From assembly GCA_030549775.1 (NCBI GenBank), contig CM060180.1:26865590-26929589 (forward strand): a stretch of 64,000 nucleotides of DNA, written 5' to 3'. Position 1 is the first letter of the stretch; every line of letters starts with the position of its first letter. Source of the DNA: Tamarix chinensis (Eukaryota; Streptophyta; Magnoliopsida; Caryophyllales; Tamaricaceae). Shown piece by piece: positions 1 through 12,589 of the stretch. The notes under the pieces are model-generated. The model did no database searches, was not told the origin of the DNA, and saw only the letters and a program-made list of their open reading frames with translations. The translations under genes and the position numbers were made by a program.

Positions 1-3000
1 GGTTTGAATTTACTTTTAAATTATTTTTTCAACACTTTAATTTTACTTTAAAGGAAAAATGAAAGGAAAAAGCAATTTTTTTTGGTATCGTACCGTTATT
101 TCTTCCAACTTTATTGTTATTAATATTATTAAAAAAAATAATTAGTTTAAAAACAACAAGAAACAAAATTAGTTGCACATAAGAGTTATTTTATTTATAT
201 TAGTATTTTTTTAAAATTACTTATCAAAAATACTTATTTAAGATAATTAATTATTTTAAATATATATATAAATTAATTTTTTTAAAAATAAATAATTATT
301 TTAGATTGCTTCAAGCAAGACTTTAATTGATGGATGAGGAATAAATTAAAAATAGTTGGGTTGATAAAAGCCCACAAATACTTATAACTTTTTGTAAATA
401 TCAACCCATATTTAATTAAACCCAAAATAAAAGAGGCTTACTCACATCAATGGGCTTTATAAGTCAGTTAGCTGGCGGTCATGAACGAGCTGAATTAGAA
501 GACTTGGGTGGACCACTCTACTTTTATACAGGCCTTATCTTACTATTGCCTTAAAGAGCTATAATATTTCTATAAAATGTCGTACATATCTTATTTATAT
601 GATATGAACGTACAACACCTTTTCATTGTATAATGGATGTAATAAATATAAATATTATATTTATACATAAGATATAGTAAATTTTATATGAAAGAGAACT
701 CATGCATATGAATAAAATAAAAGACTAATTCCTCTCTTCATCATTATATTTGATTTATTTTTTTCTATTTAAAATTTTAAATATCATAACATATCATCAA
801 TACAAATGTATTCTAATTTTTTATAAAAAAATTTCTAAAAAATTTTAGAAATAAAAATAAATTACTATATAAATAACGGTATCATAAATATTATACAATG
901 GCTCACAAAGATGAATTAATTCTTTACCGGAGAATAAGATCATAGATCATATCCGAAAAGGAGTTTTGCATAGAGGACAAAGTTGGTAGAGTCGGAGAAA
1001 CCAATTGACATTGAGTCCGATATTTCACAATTTCTTAATCGTTCGGTGCATATATGCATGTCGATCGTGCCATATTTGCTAACCATCAATCGATGTTTTA
1101 CTGTGTCACTTGATCACTCCTTCACTTTTTGGTTGAGAAATTACGGTCAATTTTTGTGCCAAACGGCTTTCATTATTAAGAGTATCAACTACATGCATAC
1201 CTAGGTGAATCTCGGCTTTTGCAGGTGTACGTGGAATTAATACATTTGACGCCGACTTTTAACTATTTTAGTTATATCACGTGCTGAGGTCTAACATATG
1301 AAAATTCTCTTAATTAATTATGATTATTATATTTCATTTATACTTTTGAAGTTTCATGGAAGTAGTTTATCGTAGGTGTGTGGTATGATTGTTGGTAATT
1401 TCTATACTTGTCATTGTTGATGAGATGAACTCCTAGCGGTATATAATGTTGTAGGTTTAAAAACTTTCGGTTTAATAGATCCGAATTAAATATATTAAGA
1501 TCAACTTAAATATCAAAAGTAATAGATCGACGGCTACATTACCTATCACCACATACAAATATTCACCACATAAAATTTATGGAAACCCACTTAAAATGGA
1601 GTGGCAACGTTAAAAAAATTTTATAAGTTTAAAAACGATGGATTGATGGCTTCATTGTCCATCATCATACACATGAAAGTGATGAATCAACAATCTCTTC
1701 ACATATCACAACATACATATTTTATCACTTAAAGTTGATTGGAGAATGCAGCGTAAAACTCCGTTACTTGAAGTTAATAGAAGACCACTAGAAATGGCTA
1801 AAAAAAATTCATATACCCTAAGTATAAATGGATGATTGCATAATTATTGGTAGATGCTTGAAGCTTCCGACCAACTATATTATTTACTAGCACGTACCTA
1901 AGGTGCAAAATGATATTGACACAATTGAGCCGAAAACCGAAAGCTTCACCCAATTATTTTAATGGTTCTAAAGGCTTTATACACAATTCAATCCCAACAA
2001 TTAAATGATTAAAAAAATGATGAATACCTTATGTGTAATTTCATCATGGAGATCAAATAGTTGAAATTCTTTCGCAACTTATGTAATAATGATCAAGAAA
2101 ATTGGATGGTATTAAATACTTCAAGTGTATTTTGATCCAAAAGATCAACAAATTTGTGGTTTATGGACCCCATCACTAATTTTACCTTTGCTATTTCTAT
2201 TTATGCAATTTTAATTATTGTAGTTTAGTTTTCGCAATTTTAATTTTCATGATATTTAAAATATTAGTTCTCATCACAAAAGATTTAAAATGTTGTGTGT
2301 AATTTACTATTTACTTATTCATGAGACTATGCACATGATTTGTCAGTGGTAGTGGTTAAAATCTAGCATAGTCAAGTCTCCTCCTCCACCACTGTGGCTA
2401 AATTATTTACAATAGCATCCCCGTTATAGTATAGCTTGGGTAGGTAGAGGCATTTGATGGTTGAAGCCTGAACTTTCCTATCCGATAAGCAGTTTGATGA
2501 CTAATGATGATTAAAGCCTAAAACTTTCCATCCAATTATTAGTTTAATGATTGAAACATGGAATTTTTCATTTGATATAAGTAATTTAATGGTAAAAGCT
2601 AAAGGCTTCCCGTCTCATAAACTTGAATACAATCTACAATATCAATCTATCTTATTGAGATGCCATTATACATTTAATTTTAAGGATTTTTTTTCATATG
2701 CTTATAGCTGGCAAGAATGTACTTGTGTATGTAGAATAATAAACCTATTAAAGGGTTTTTTGAATAAACAATCATATAGAAAAATTATGCATGATATTGT
2801 AGCTTAGTTTTAGGGGAGATTACTATACTCTATAAGTATTTTATGGTACTATTACCATCAAGATCATCTAGAAGCAAGCCCGAAATAAATGCACAATGTG
2901 TGCATTTGATACATGTGAAAAACTAAAACGTGTCACTAACTAAAAATTAGTCGACCATAAAATATTATATTTGTGACATGATAAATGAAATTACTTTAGT

Positions 3001-3107
3001 GTAACAATGAGAGATAAGATAATTGAAAGTTACATGAGTACCAACTTAGAATCCTGAATATTTTTTAATTGGGGATCTTATATGAACGATATATTATTCT
3101 TGACAAA
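1..3107. other. AT-rich intergenic DNA without a recognisable gene
   Basis: No reading frame here resembles a known protein; the longest open stretches are under 100 codons and have no domain signature. Around 190-300 there is a palindromic AT-rich stretch (TTAAAATTACTTATCAAAAA type) that recurs near 47,640-47,750, consistent with a worn MITE. The only ordered structure is the short tandem repeat at 2,447-2,630, listed separately. Confidence 0.6.
2447..2630. repeat. Degenerate tandem repeat, about 41-50 bp unit, four copies
   Basis: Four successive blocks read roughly 'agtttgatg-attaaagccta-aactttccatcc-ataag'. They begin near 2,447, 2,490, 2,540 and 2,582 and differ by many substitutions. 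Related single blocks occur near 1,855 and 1,940 ('cttgaagcttcc', 'aaagcttcaccc'). No coding sense is apparent. It is most likely an internal minisatellite of an old transposon. Confidence 0.5.
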
Positions 3108-3460
3108 TGTACAATTATAACAAGAAATAATACTTTGGGCAACAAAATATTTCGTCGGCCCAAAAAAAATTTATCGCCCAAACTTTGTGCCACAAAAAAA
3201 TTTCATCACAAATTTGTTGTCAAAAGCCCGTTGCCCTTTATTAGGGAGAGGAAAAGCAAATTTTGTCACCCTAAGCCTCTTTTTGTGCAACGAATATGTT
3301 TTGTCGCCCTAAACCTCTTTCGTGAACCTTTTTTTGTGCGATAGATATTTTTTGTTGCCTAAACCTCTTTTGTGCGGCGGATATTATTTGTTGCCTAGAC
3401 CCACTTTTGTGCGACAAAGTTGTTTCGCTTGTGGCCCTATTGCTTGTTTTGCAACAAAAT
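3108..3460 (+). mobile_element. CACTA (EnSpm)-like subterminal repeats
   Basis: A degenerate terminal motif near 3,113-3,127 (attataacaagaaat) resembles the plant CACTA end CACTAYAAGAAA. It is followed by about five imperfect copies of a 35-42 bp unit with the core 'tttgtcgccctaaacctc' and 'tttgtgcgacgaatat'. Subterminal arrays of TTTGTCGC/GCGACAAA units are typical of plant CACTA transposons. No transposase and no opposite end were found, so this looks like a fragment. Confidence 0.45.
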
Positions 3461-3479
3461 TAATTCCTAGTCTTTCTTT

Positions 3480-3983
3480 CAAACTATAAAAATATCTTGT
3501 AGCCTAAAGACCGGTATTATGTATTCATTATAATATAACACGTGCTTAACATAGAACACACAAAAAAAAAACCATGAAACCTCAATTTACATGACAAACA
3601 CTTAATCATATTTAAGATAAGAATGCCTTACTTTATGTAAATAACATTTTAGCAGAATCTACTACTCCTAACTTGACACCCTTTTCGAAAACTCCCAATT
3701 ATCTAAGAATATCAATAACCAAAATATTAGAAATACATTTTAGACTAATTTAATGAGCAAAAGTCAACATCCTCCTAAAAGTAAACTTGACAAGAGGAGA
3801 AAGCCTAAGATATTCAACATTTGCTTAGAGGATAGCAAGGAAAAGTTAAAGCAAATACTAGGATAAGAAAAGATAATAAGAACAACTGAATAAAAGGAGG
3901 GAAAATTAAGAGATAAAGCCTCGATTTTCAAAAAAAATAAAGAAAAGGGAAGAAGACGGAAGAAATTTCAACACTTCACAAAA

Positions 3984-4064
<81 letters not shown>

Positions 4065-4597
4065 AATTAGGTTGCAGCATGGTGAAGGAGTGTAGGTAAG
4101 CCAATATCAAATGATGAAGGAGAGTATAGTTAGGCCAAAACAAGGGTGAGGCACATAGGGGGTGTAAGGGATATCTTTATGGAATTGTACAAGTCAGAGG
4201 AGAGAGAAAAGTGAGGGAGAGAGAGTATGTAAGAAAGTACATCAAATAGTGATTTGGGGGGATACTTAGTTAAATAAAATCTAATATTTGGAGAATAATC
4301 AGATCAAAGCCATAAAGCACTGGAACGTTTTTGAAGAACTAGTTGACTAGTTGAGGAATACTAGTCGATTGGTCTTACCTATAGATTGGTTTTCTCCCAC
4401 TAGTTGAGTGGTTTTTCTAAGATAGCTACCTAGGTTTATGGACGGATCAATTGACTAGTTTTGGGTGACTAGTCCACTAATTTACCCGAAACTCACACGT
4501 TCACTCATCTTTAAAGCACTTTACAAAATAAAATTATGTTATTTTATCTCAACATAATTTAAATATATTTGTTAATATTTTAGGATGGGGTATTACA
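3480..4597 (+). mobile_element. LTR-like family B, 3' fragment (copy B1)
   Basis: This matches the 3' third of the element at 59,665-62,811 in order: an 'aacacttaatca' block, a GA-rich microsatellite, 'gcatggtgaaggagt', then a distinctive block at about 4,385-4,515 containing 'ttttctcccactagttga' and 'gaaactcacacgttcactca'. It ends in GGATGGGGTATTACA (CA at 4,596-4,597), the usual right end of this LTR type. The 5' part is missing. There is no coding capacity. Confidence 0.6.
3984..4061. repeat. Compound microsatellite (TG)n(GA)n
   Basis: About ten TG units run directly into about 28 GA units with a single interruption (gaggga). The same position in the family B copy at 59.7-62.8 kb also has GA tracts, so the microsatellite grew from a site inherent to the element. 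Confidence 0.95.
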
Positions 4598-4599
4598 AT

Positions 4600-4925
4600 T
4601 GTGATTGTATATATATATATTATTATACTAAAATTTACAACTAAATTTCAACAATATTTCAGTAATCTTTCACCATTACTGAACTTATTTTTTTACCATT
4701 GGGGTACTTATCTTTTAACGTTATTGTACATATCTTTTACCACTGTTCTACTATAAATTTATCATTATTATACTAAACTATTATTTTTCCTATTTCTACA
4801 TGATATTTTACTATTATTCTTGTAAAATCTCATGATTGTTTTGACTGAAAATTTATTTCATAAATTTTCACAATTGTTGCATGGATATTTCACCATACGT
4901 ATACTTATTTAAAGTATATCAACAT
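4600..4925 (+). repeat. Degenerate short repeat, family C (copy C1)
   Basis: Irregular repeats of the form 'tctttcaccattactgaac' and 'ttattgtacatatctttta'. The same vocabulary (TTTCACCATTRTTGTAC) is found at 12.6-13.2, 25.4-26.2 and, inverted, 28.15-28.8 kb. There is no coding potential. It directly follows the right end of element B1. Confidence 0.5.
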
Positions 4926-5405
4926 GATTATCTATTTATAGAAAAAAAAATATCAAAAGTATTGTGGCAATTTGTTTATAATCCTAATTACTATCATTCC
5001 TTCCTAATTACTCTTTTCTGCCTTTAGTTCCTCCTATAAATGAAAATTACTACTTTTGTTTTCCCACTTTGCAATCTTCATTTGTTAAAAAAATACAAGC
5101 AGATAGATTATGGTGATAATATAAGAAAATCAATGATAATAAGTAATGAAACCCAAAGTGTGATCAAAAGAATATATATAGGTGGATTTAACTTGACCTA
5201 ATTGGCCATTACGAAACTCTATCTTATAAGGGCTATTTTTTTATATAAAAAAAATACAATTATGAAATCTATTTTAAAGAAAAATTGATTCTAAATGGAG
5301 TAAAATGACATTAAATCAAAATATGTAAGGAAAGAAAGATACGAAAGAAGCGAACATTTTTTTTTATTTAACGTATGTGCCTACTCTTCTTCCTGTGCTT
5401 ATAAC
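4926..5405. other. AT-rich spacer
   Basis: No gene, RNA or clear repeat seen. Confidence 0.5.
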
Positions 5406-5679
5406 TAGGGTTGTAGATGAAAAGAGCCAACTAGTGAACTTTTTAGGTTCGACTTAACTTGTTTATTTACCTAAACGAGCCTAAAATAAAGCTTGAGCTA
5501 AGCTCGTTTAGTTGGAGCATGAAAAATTTGGGTTTGAATTCGTATACAATGTAAAAGCTTGTGAGATCGGTTTATTTATTACAAAAGCTTGTGAGCCGAG
5601 TTTGAACCTTATTTTTAGACTCGTTTATTAAATGAATCAAACCCAAGTCCATCCCAACTTGACTCATTTACAGCCCTCA
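5406..5679. mobile_element. hAT-like MITE
   Basis: The left end TAGGGTTGTAGATGA and the right end TCATTTACAGCCCTCA are imperfect inverted repeats (AGGGYTGTARATGA). Inside are the 'aacgagcct' and 'aagctcgttta' motifs common in such short elements. A TAGGG terminus is typical of plant hAT elements, but the expected 8-bp flanking duplication is not clear, so this copy is old or its ends are slightly off. Confidence 0.5.
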
Positions 5680-5724
5680 ATATTTACCCCTACACCTTAA
5701 CAAAGATAAATGGTTAACCCATTT

Positions 5725-5960
5725 ATTTGGATTAGCTCAAGTGGTATAAAGCAAGAGTCTTGGTGGGCACACTACCTTGAGGTTCCGAATCCAAACAATG
5801 GTGTAAACTCGGAGAGAATCACCCACTGAATCCTGAAAACTGATTAACCGTTTAAGCCTAGACTGACTAGGGCCCTAATACGCGCAAGAAACCGGCCATC
5901 GGGGGCAAAAAGTAGAATAATGGGGTACCACGAGAGTCCACGGCATTGTAGTCTAAGTAA
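5725..5960 (+). mobile_element. Possible tRNA-derived SINE
   Basis: It holds an A-box-like TTAGCTCAAGTGG at 5,732-5,744 and a B-box-like GGTTCCGAATCC at 5,781-5,792, about the spacing of a Pol III promoter; the B box has one extra C relative to GGTTCGAATCC. The sequence between does not fold as a full tRNA, which fits a SINE head followed by an unrelated body. No 3' oligo-A/T tail or target duplication could be fixed, so the right boundary is a guess. Confidence 0.4.
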
Positions 5961-8900
5961 GCGATGCCGTCGCTTTAGTGCAATGTAATGTAATTATCCG
6001 AGCAAGATTCAATTCCCGCGTAGAATATAAGCGTGAATCTAGCTAGCTAGCTAGCATCGGAAAAACCAAAGATAAAAAGTTACGTAGGCACGAGGAGTCT
6101 TAAAGAAAAGAAGTTTCACGAGGACTTGAGACAAAAGAGGTTAGAATAGAACCACTAAGAAAAAATAGTAGCTTAGCAAATAGAGATAATCATAGAACCA
6201 CTAAGAAATGGAAGTATATCACTGAAGCAGCTGCTTTTAGAGAAGACTTAGTAGAGGTTTCACAAGCCAATGATTGGGTTGGCACTGGAGTATTATTGAA
6301 GGACCTAAAAAAAAATATGAAGGCGGTTCCCGTCCCGAAAGTTGTTCCACCTACAATTTTGTTTTTGGGGGCCAAACGGGGAATTATTTTATTTACCAAG
6401 ATGATATAATACTAGCACGTACGTCGTTGTTTAATTTTAAAAAGGGAAAAAAAAAAGACAACTTTAGTATTACGTTACGTGTTAGAAACTTTGATACAAA
6501 AATATAAAATTCGAATAGAATAGAATAGAGTCTGCTTTCTATTAAAGATTTCGGATACTTAACCGTCACGGACTGCACTATAAACAGGGGAGGGCGTGAA
6601 TTATTTTGTCGAGCAAAGTGATAATACCGCCATGCATGTTACAGTATACACATGCATGCATACATACATAGATACATGGCATGAAATACTTGATAGTTGT
6701 GTACGCATGCACACCACATTAATTGTAGACGGTGGATGTTGTGTAACGCATCAAATTAAGGATAACATTATCTTTACTTCGATACTTTAACATCGAATGG
6801 AATATGGTATAAATATTCTGTATTTCTAATAATTTTACTGAGCCGTCTTTCTATTTTATTCTATGATTAGTTGAGTATCGAAAAGATAGAGTTAACTCAA
6901 ACATAGTTCATGCTTGCTATTTGTATGGTGCGTGCTAGTTGGCTTCTTTTCTTTTTATCGTATTTGATATGGCTTTTATATTTTTTATTATACACATAAA
7001 GCCCGAAAATATCATCTTTTGTGTATTTGCTCGATCAACCTCAAACCCTGACAACGAAACTTATCAAGGTTTATCTTTGAATCTAAAGCTACTTATATAT
7101 AATAATAATAATAAAGTAATTATCTAAAATAATTATTATTTATTTTAGATATTTTTTAGGCCCAAACAAGTCCTAAGTGATACAGCTCAGCAGGATGGGA
7201 ATGATCGTATATTTATTCTAATCCTAACAAGATTAGTATTATTAAAAAAAAAAAAAACGAAGATCACACGTACGTATGTACGCATACGTATTACTTCGTC
7301 GACAGAATTTCCTGACCTTGATTTTGTTTGTTTAGCAGGGACCTTCCTCTGATCAATCTAGCTTGCCAGGCGGAAAAAGGGAGGGGGATAGTGGGAGAAG
7401 AAGATGCAAAATCTAGGCTGGATAGAGCAAAACTGTTATATCTGCGGTCGGTAATGGGCCTCATCATATGGCAGCTTGGAAGCGCGTTACGGTCCAGCTT
7501 TCATGAAATTAAAACTTCCGTGCCTTCCACTCCTTTTATAAAATAAAATAAAAATAAAAATAAGAAGAATCGATGTACTTAATATAATTAATTAATGAGA
7601 TACAAAAAGCAATCCGAATTAGTAACATACATAGAGCTTGTGTGCTTCTTAAAAAGGCCACCTAACTAACAACCCAATCATTAGTAAACCTGACACAAAT
7701 CTATAATTAATATGATTGGCATTCTACTAGTAGTATATTGTTATACTTTACGCGGCAAACAATGGGGCTTCTAATTTAATAGTAATGATGATTTTGTAAT
7801 ATTCCCTAACAGTATATTTGATAAAATTTATTAAAAAGCCATTTGAATGTTTTGAAGTAGGTTTTTTTTTTTTAAAAAAAAAAAAAAGGGTTAGCTCAAA
7901 AGATAGTGAAATGTTACTTATTGAACGTATTTTTTTTAAAAATAATAATTTAATTTCATTATTATAAGTTTCTTTTGTCCTTTCCAAAAACGCTATAAAT
8001 TAAATTCAGGAATAGCAATAATTGTGTTTGGTTAAATGTAAAATCCATATATACATGTTTCGACCCGCGCCGTACGGGAGAGAAAAACGACCAAAATTTA
8101 TTCCATCCGCTGAATCAGGATAGAATCTAACTTAGAATCAATCGTAGAATGGTTAAGCTCTCCGCTTCTACGAATGGTCCAAAACTGCTCTACCAAATTG
8201 TATCAGATCGGCTCAAGTATCCAAATGGCGGAATACATGAACCGAAATGCGCGTGATCGGAATGGGTTCTTCCTTTAGGCTTTACATCTCTACGTTTATT
8301 CCATACTCTCTCCGAGCTCGGACCGGAATCTTGATGTCCTGGATCCAAAATTCAAATTCTGCAATATTTTGTGGCTTTATAATTAAGGGTCCGCTTCTAA
8401 TTTGATACAGATCGGTTGATCCATAGTTGGATGTGTTCGGCTTCCACACCACTTTGTCCCTCCCAAGGATGGATAGTTTGGGTATAAATTTGGATTTTCC
8501 ATTGATCACACTACTGGCATTAGTAGATATATGCATCTTTTTTCTTTTTCTTTTTTTGAGTGATGGATACACAAATTTCATATCAACTAGATTCAAATAT
8601 GTATAGGTAAAAAGTGTATGATTTTGGATCATTAATTGCATGGCATTACTAGTTAATAAAATCAAATATTAATCGTAAGTAATTTATTATTTTCCTGCAT
8701 CATGTTTGTTTCAAAGGCTGTCTGTCATGCAAAAGATAACATATAACACAGTACATATACCAGAATATCTAATAAATGACAACATTAATTAAGCAAGTCT
8801 GTTAATGTAACTTACTAAATTGTTGAGAAACCATAGGATTTTTGGGGGAGAGGGAGGGGAGTTTCGATCTCCATCTGCCACTAGTAAACAGTAATTTTTA

Positions 8901-9659
8901 AAAAAAAGTTTATATCAAATTTAGTAAGTTTATTTTATTACTAATGTTTTTTTATAAATAATAATAATAAACTGCAACTGTTAATAAACCAGTAATTAAC
9001 TACATCTTATCAACATCAAATATCAATACATCATATCTAAAGCTAAAAGTGATTAAAAATAAAGTTGATGTCTAAAAATGAGATCTATCCTATCCGTGAG
9101 GTTTAAGTTATAAGATCCTATTTTATCTCACCTTAAATAAAAGGATCATTTGCATGTTCCTGTGGTAGCTAGCTTTAAAAAAAAAAAAACTCTATAATAA
9201 TAATAATAATAAGTGAATGCATAAAAGATTGATATTTAATTAATAATTATACAAACCAATGCAATCACAAATATAAATTTTCAAAAGTTATTAGACATTA
9301 TATTAAAATTAAATAGACAATAGACTAGATACAATTGATACATAGGATAGGAAGGGACGAAAAAACAAACCAGAGCCAACTCATACAACAGATCAGGCCG
9401 AGAAGGACATTAATGCCCATTTAAATTATATGTTGGCTCTCCCTCACCTCCTTAGATACGGAATGCAATTTGAAAATAGGCCAGCTGCTCTCCTTCCTTC
9501 TTTCACCATAAAACCCAGATCATCAAACCAACTATCACCCACTCATCTTTTATCTTTCTTTCAATTAACTAATGCTCGGTTCATCTTTTTTTCGATTCCG
9601 AGAATTTACATATACCGGACCCTTAAATTTATGCCTTCGGTATGCGTGCTCGTCATCCT
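5961..9659. other. Intergenic DNA with two GC-richer unassigned patches
   Basis: No recognisable gene. Two patches are less AT-rich than their surroundings, about 7,320-7,550 and about 8,050-8,500. They contain open frames of 72 codons (plus) and 127 codons (minus, 8,282-8,665), but the translations match no family I know and lack codon-level structure. They may be remnants of genes or unrecognised transposons. Poly-A/T runs occur at 7,240-7,257 and 7,861-7,886. Confidence 0.5.
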
Positions 9660-10043
9660 CTACCAACAAGCATAGAACTCAACAAGCTCGTCCAGTGACT
9701 CAGGCTGAGGATTGGCGTTATCCAACATCCACAGCAAATGCTCGAACAGAACCACTTCACAGTCGACCGTGGTGTCGTCCGACTTCCCCGAAGACCTGTC
9801 CACAAGCTCCCGAACCAGAGGGTGGTCGATGACTTCTGAGCTTACGAGGTACCGTCGGCGAGACTTGCCCACGTAAACAGGGTGCAGGTCCCTCGAAATC
9901 TGGTCCCTGTCGGAGTATGAAGAGCAATCCAATCTGATGGAGTTAGCTGCAGAGCTGCTGCTGATACTACTTGACCGGCCGCTGTGCCTTCCGAAGGACT
10001 GCATTTTCTTGATCAGTTTTGTTAACTTTGCTCCCTTTGCCAT
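9660..10043 (-). CDS. SAUR-family auxin-responsive protein (SAUR76-79-like clade)
   Basis: A single uninterrupted exon encodes 127 residues. ATG is at 10,043-10,041 and TAG at 9,662-9,660. After a basic start (MAKGAKLTKLIKKMQSF) and a serine-rich linker (about 21-45), the SAUR domain occupies about 54-124. It contains YVGKSRRRYLVS, then IDHPLVRELVDRS, the acidic block CEVVLFEHLLWML and the C-terminal PESLDELVEFYAC. These motifs match the branch of SAURs that includes Arabidopsis SAUR76-78. Lack of introns and small size are normal for the family. SAUR proteins are auxin-induced growth regulators; the best-studied members inhibit PP2C.D phosphatases and so activate plasma-membrane H+-ATPases, but the role of this clade is less settled. 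The gene stands alone, although SAURs often occur in clusters. I did not see a TGTCTC auxin element in the near promoter. It appears intact. Confidence 0.9.
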   Translation of the reverse strand: MAKGAKLTKLIKKMQSFGRHSGRSSSISSSSAANSIRLDCSSYSDRDQISRDLHPVYVGKSRRRYLVSSEVIDHPLVRELVDRSSGKSDDTTVDCEVVLFEHLLWMLDNANPQPESLDELVEFYACW

Positions 10044-10150
10044 CTCCGTGGGACTAGTCGATCGACGGTGATCGCTACCAAATAAAATTGGGACCGCAGA
10101 AAAGAAATGGACAGACGGACGGACAGGGGTTTTAGAATGGAAAAGGGGTT

Positions 10151-10158
10151 TTTATATA
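10151..10158 (-). promoter_or_regulatory. TATA box of the SAUR gene
   Basis: On the minus strand this reads TATATAAA inside GATATATAAAAACC, 108 bp upstream of the SAUR start codon. A transcription start about 30 bp downstream would leave a leader of roughly 75 bp, normal for a SAUR gene. A (TA)n run at 10,235-10,253 lies further upstream and is a less likely TATA element. Confidence 0.6.
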
Positions 10159-12589
10159 TCGGTGGTGGTGATGGTGTTGGCCGTGAAGGAAGGAATGAAG
10201 ATGCTTATTACATATCGACTAGTTTAACAGCTGTGTTATATATATATATATATAGCTTAGAGGGAGGTTGGTGAGTGCCCAACAAGTGTCACCAATATTA
10301 AAGTATTATAGTGGTAATACAATACTCGGTCTTTTTGGTTGGGAAAGATTTTTCTAATAATTTATTTATTATTTTAAGAGTCAATAAATATATTATTAAT
10401 AATATAATTATATTTTTAATTAAAAATTAACATATTAAGTAATTTATTAAAAATTTAAAATATAATTATTACTTAATCTAAAAAATTAATGTTTTTTTTT
10501 ATATAAAACGATGGGACTAATAAATTAACTTATTATATGACAAACAATACTATAAAAATGTTATAATATAAGGATATATAGGTTCCAACTTAAAATTTAA
10601 TATTTATTACTAGACTAAAAAAATAATCCGATTTGGTAAAGATGACCGGTAAATATAATATAGTTTGTCGATCGATTTTAACTTGTGGAAACGCAAAAGG
10701 ACGAAAGATAATGAAAGGTCGTGGGGCCAGAGAAACTTGTTAATGTGTTTCAGAAATTGTGGGCATGCCATGCATTGCCGCTCATACCAGCTGCATTAAT
10801 TATTTATTAATAACGTGTTTCTCTAATTTCTTCTCTTTCTCTTAATTATTGCATTATGATGTATTTTAGGGGTATTGTAATATACCGCGCGTAGAATATG
10901 TTATAGTGCAATATATGTCCCATAATATTTTCGGTTATATCCGATAATATTTAGATTAATTTTTTTTTTTAAGATATTGGATGTGGTGGTCCGAATGTGG
11001 GTACAATGATATGTGATTGGATATAAAATAATTAGTTTTGCACGCCATTACATATCAAATATGAAAGATAAGAAGCAGATGATGATTAATGGATAATTAA
11101 GTAGGGTTGTGAAGAACCAATAATAATAATATATAACATATATATATATATATATATATATTACAATAAATGTGAAGCATATTATATTATAAATATATTG
11201 TATTGTAGTGTTGTATTGTACTATATCTGGAACATGGTTAATATATTATAATGTATTTTAGAACATATTTTAATGTTTTATAATAAACTTGAAACTTTTA
11301 TGTAGGGGGTATGGAAAATAAAATATTTATATCTGTTCAAATATTTGTATCTGTATAACCGTATCCAACCACTAGTTCAGGTACTTGAAAATTGAGTCAA
11401 ATATTGAATATATATATATATTTGTAAATACCAAATAGTTATATTAAAAAATAATAAACAATTGACTTATAATTAATTAACATTGCAAGTTTCAACTAAC
11501 TTAGTTAATCCTTTTTAATTAACATACAATGGACAACTAGACTTATAACATAGACATTTCCCTCCTTTGACAACCTATGCGCATGGGAGTAATCAATTCG
11601 GAAACGTTACCCAAACAATGTTCGTACCATATAATGCATGGCGACCTTTGGAACGCCGAGACCCCAATTAAGACTCGTGATAACAACGATTAATATCGTC
11701 TCGATCATGAGTCATGAAATGATCTATTATTGCATACCATAATAATACACATCAACGTCGTCTCTTAAAATTAAACACATTGTATGTGTGGTAATATATT
11801 CAAATCATGCAGAGTATTCACATCTACGTAAAATTAGCTTTGCACGTCAATGATTAGAGGCAACTTTGTGAATTATGTCTTGTTTTTTGATAGACGATGA
11901 GCATGCAGATCGAGTACACCGCATCAATTTGTTGAATAGGAACAATAATACCATCTCTTTCACCTGGTAGATGTGCCTCCACCATCCCCTGTCACAGACC
12001 CAGAGACGTACGCCTGGCGTGCATGCATGAATTCGAAGAAGAACCCACGCTGTATAATCTTCTGTCTGCTGGCAAATCAGTTCCGAGCAATGAAGTCGGT
12101 ACGCCTTGTAAAAGCCGGACGAGATACCGCTCCATTTGGTGGGAATTGGGAGCAGGTCTTCCTGACAAACCCTGCCTCGCGTTGTTCCAAAGTACAGCCA
12201 AAAGGCCCAAAACCATCATCAATTCATTAGTCTTCCGCGAGTTTTTAATTTACACACATATATAGAGTATTCACATATGGGGCTCAAAAATCATTAGCCG
12301 TAGCCTGGGATTCAAGCATGCAAAAAATCATTTGCACAGCCGTGAACTCGTGATTTTAGTTGTGTCCCCAGTCCCCCCCCCCACCCCACCCACCTTTCTA
12401 TGCTCTCATACGGCAAATTATAATATGCAATTGCTAACATTATTGGAAATATTAACAAATTTTATTTTATAATGGTCACATTTCCATAAATACGTTTAAC
12501 TTTAAAAAAAAAGATTATAACAGATTATATTTATTATAGGTTAATATAAAAATTATATCGAAATTCTTCTCAAATTTTTTTTCTATAAA
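10159..12589. other. AT-rich intergenic DNA
   Basis: It holds TA microsatellites (10,235-10,253; about 11,138-11,160). At about 11,303 a TAGGGGGTATGG motif, followed by 'atatttgtatctgtataacc', resembles the left end of the hAT family seen elsewhere here, but no right end was found. The patch at about 11,960-12,230 is richer in GC and has open frames of 76-85 codons in three frames, none recognisable; a C-rich run follows at 12,371-12,392. Confidence 0.5.

Noticed and set aside
5725..5800. Functional tRNA gene
   Set aside because: A and B box motifs are present, but the B box has an extra base and no acceptor stem or anticodon arm can be formed.
8282..8665. 127-codon minus-strand frame
   Set aside because: It has an open frame but no recognisable domain, a lysine/arginine cluster from an AT-rich stretch, and no promoter-like context. 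Not called as a gene.
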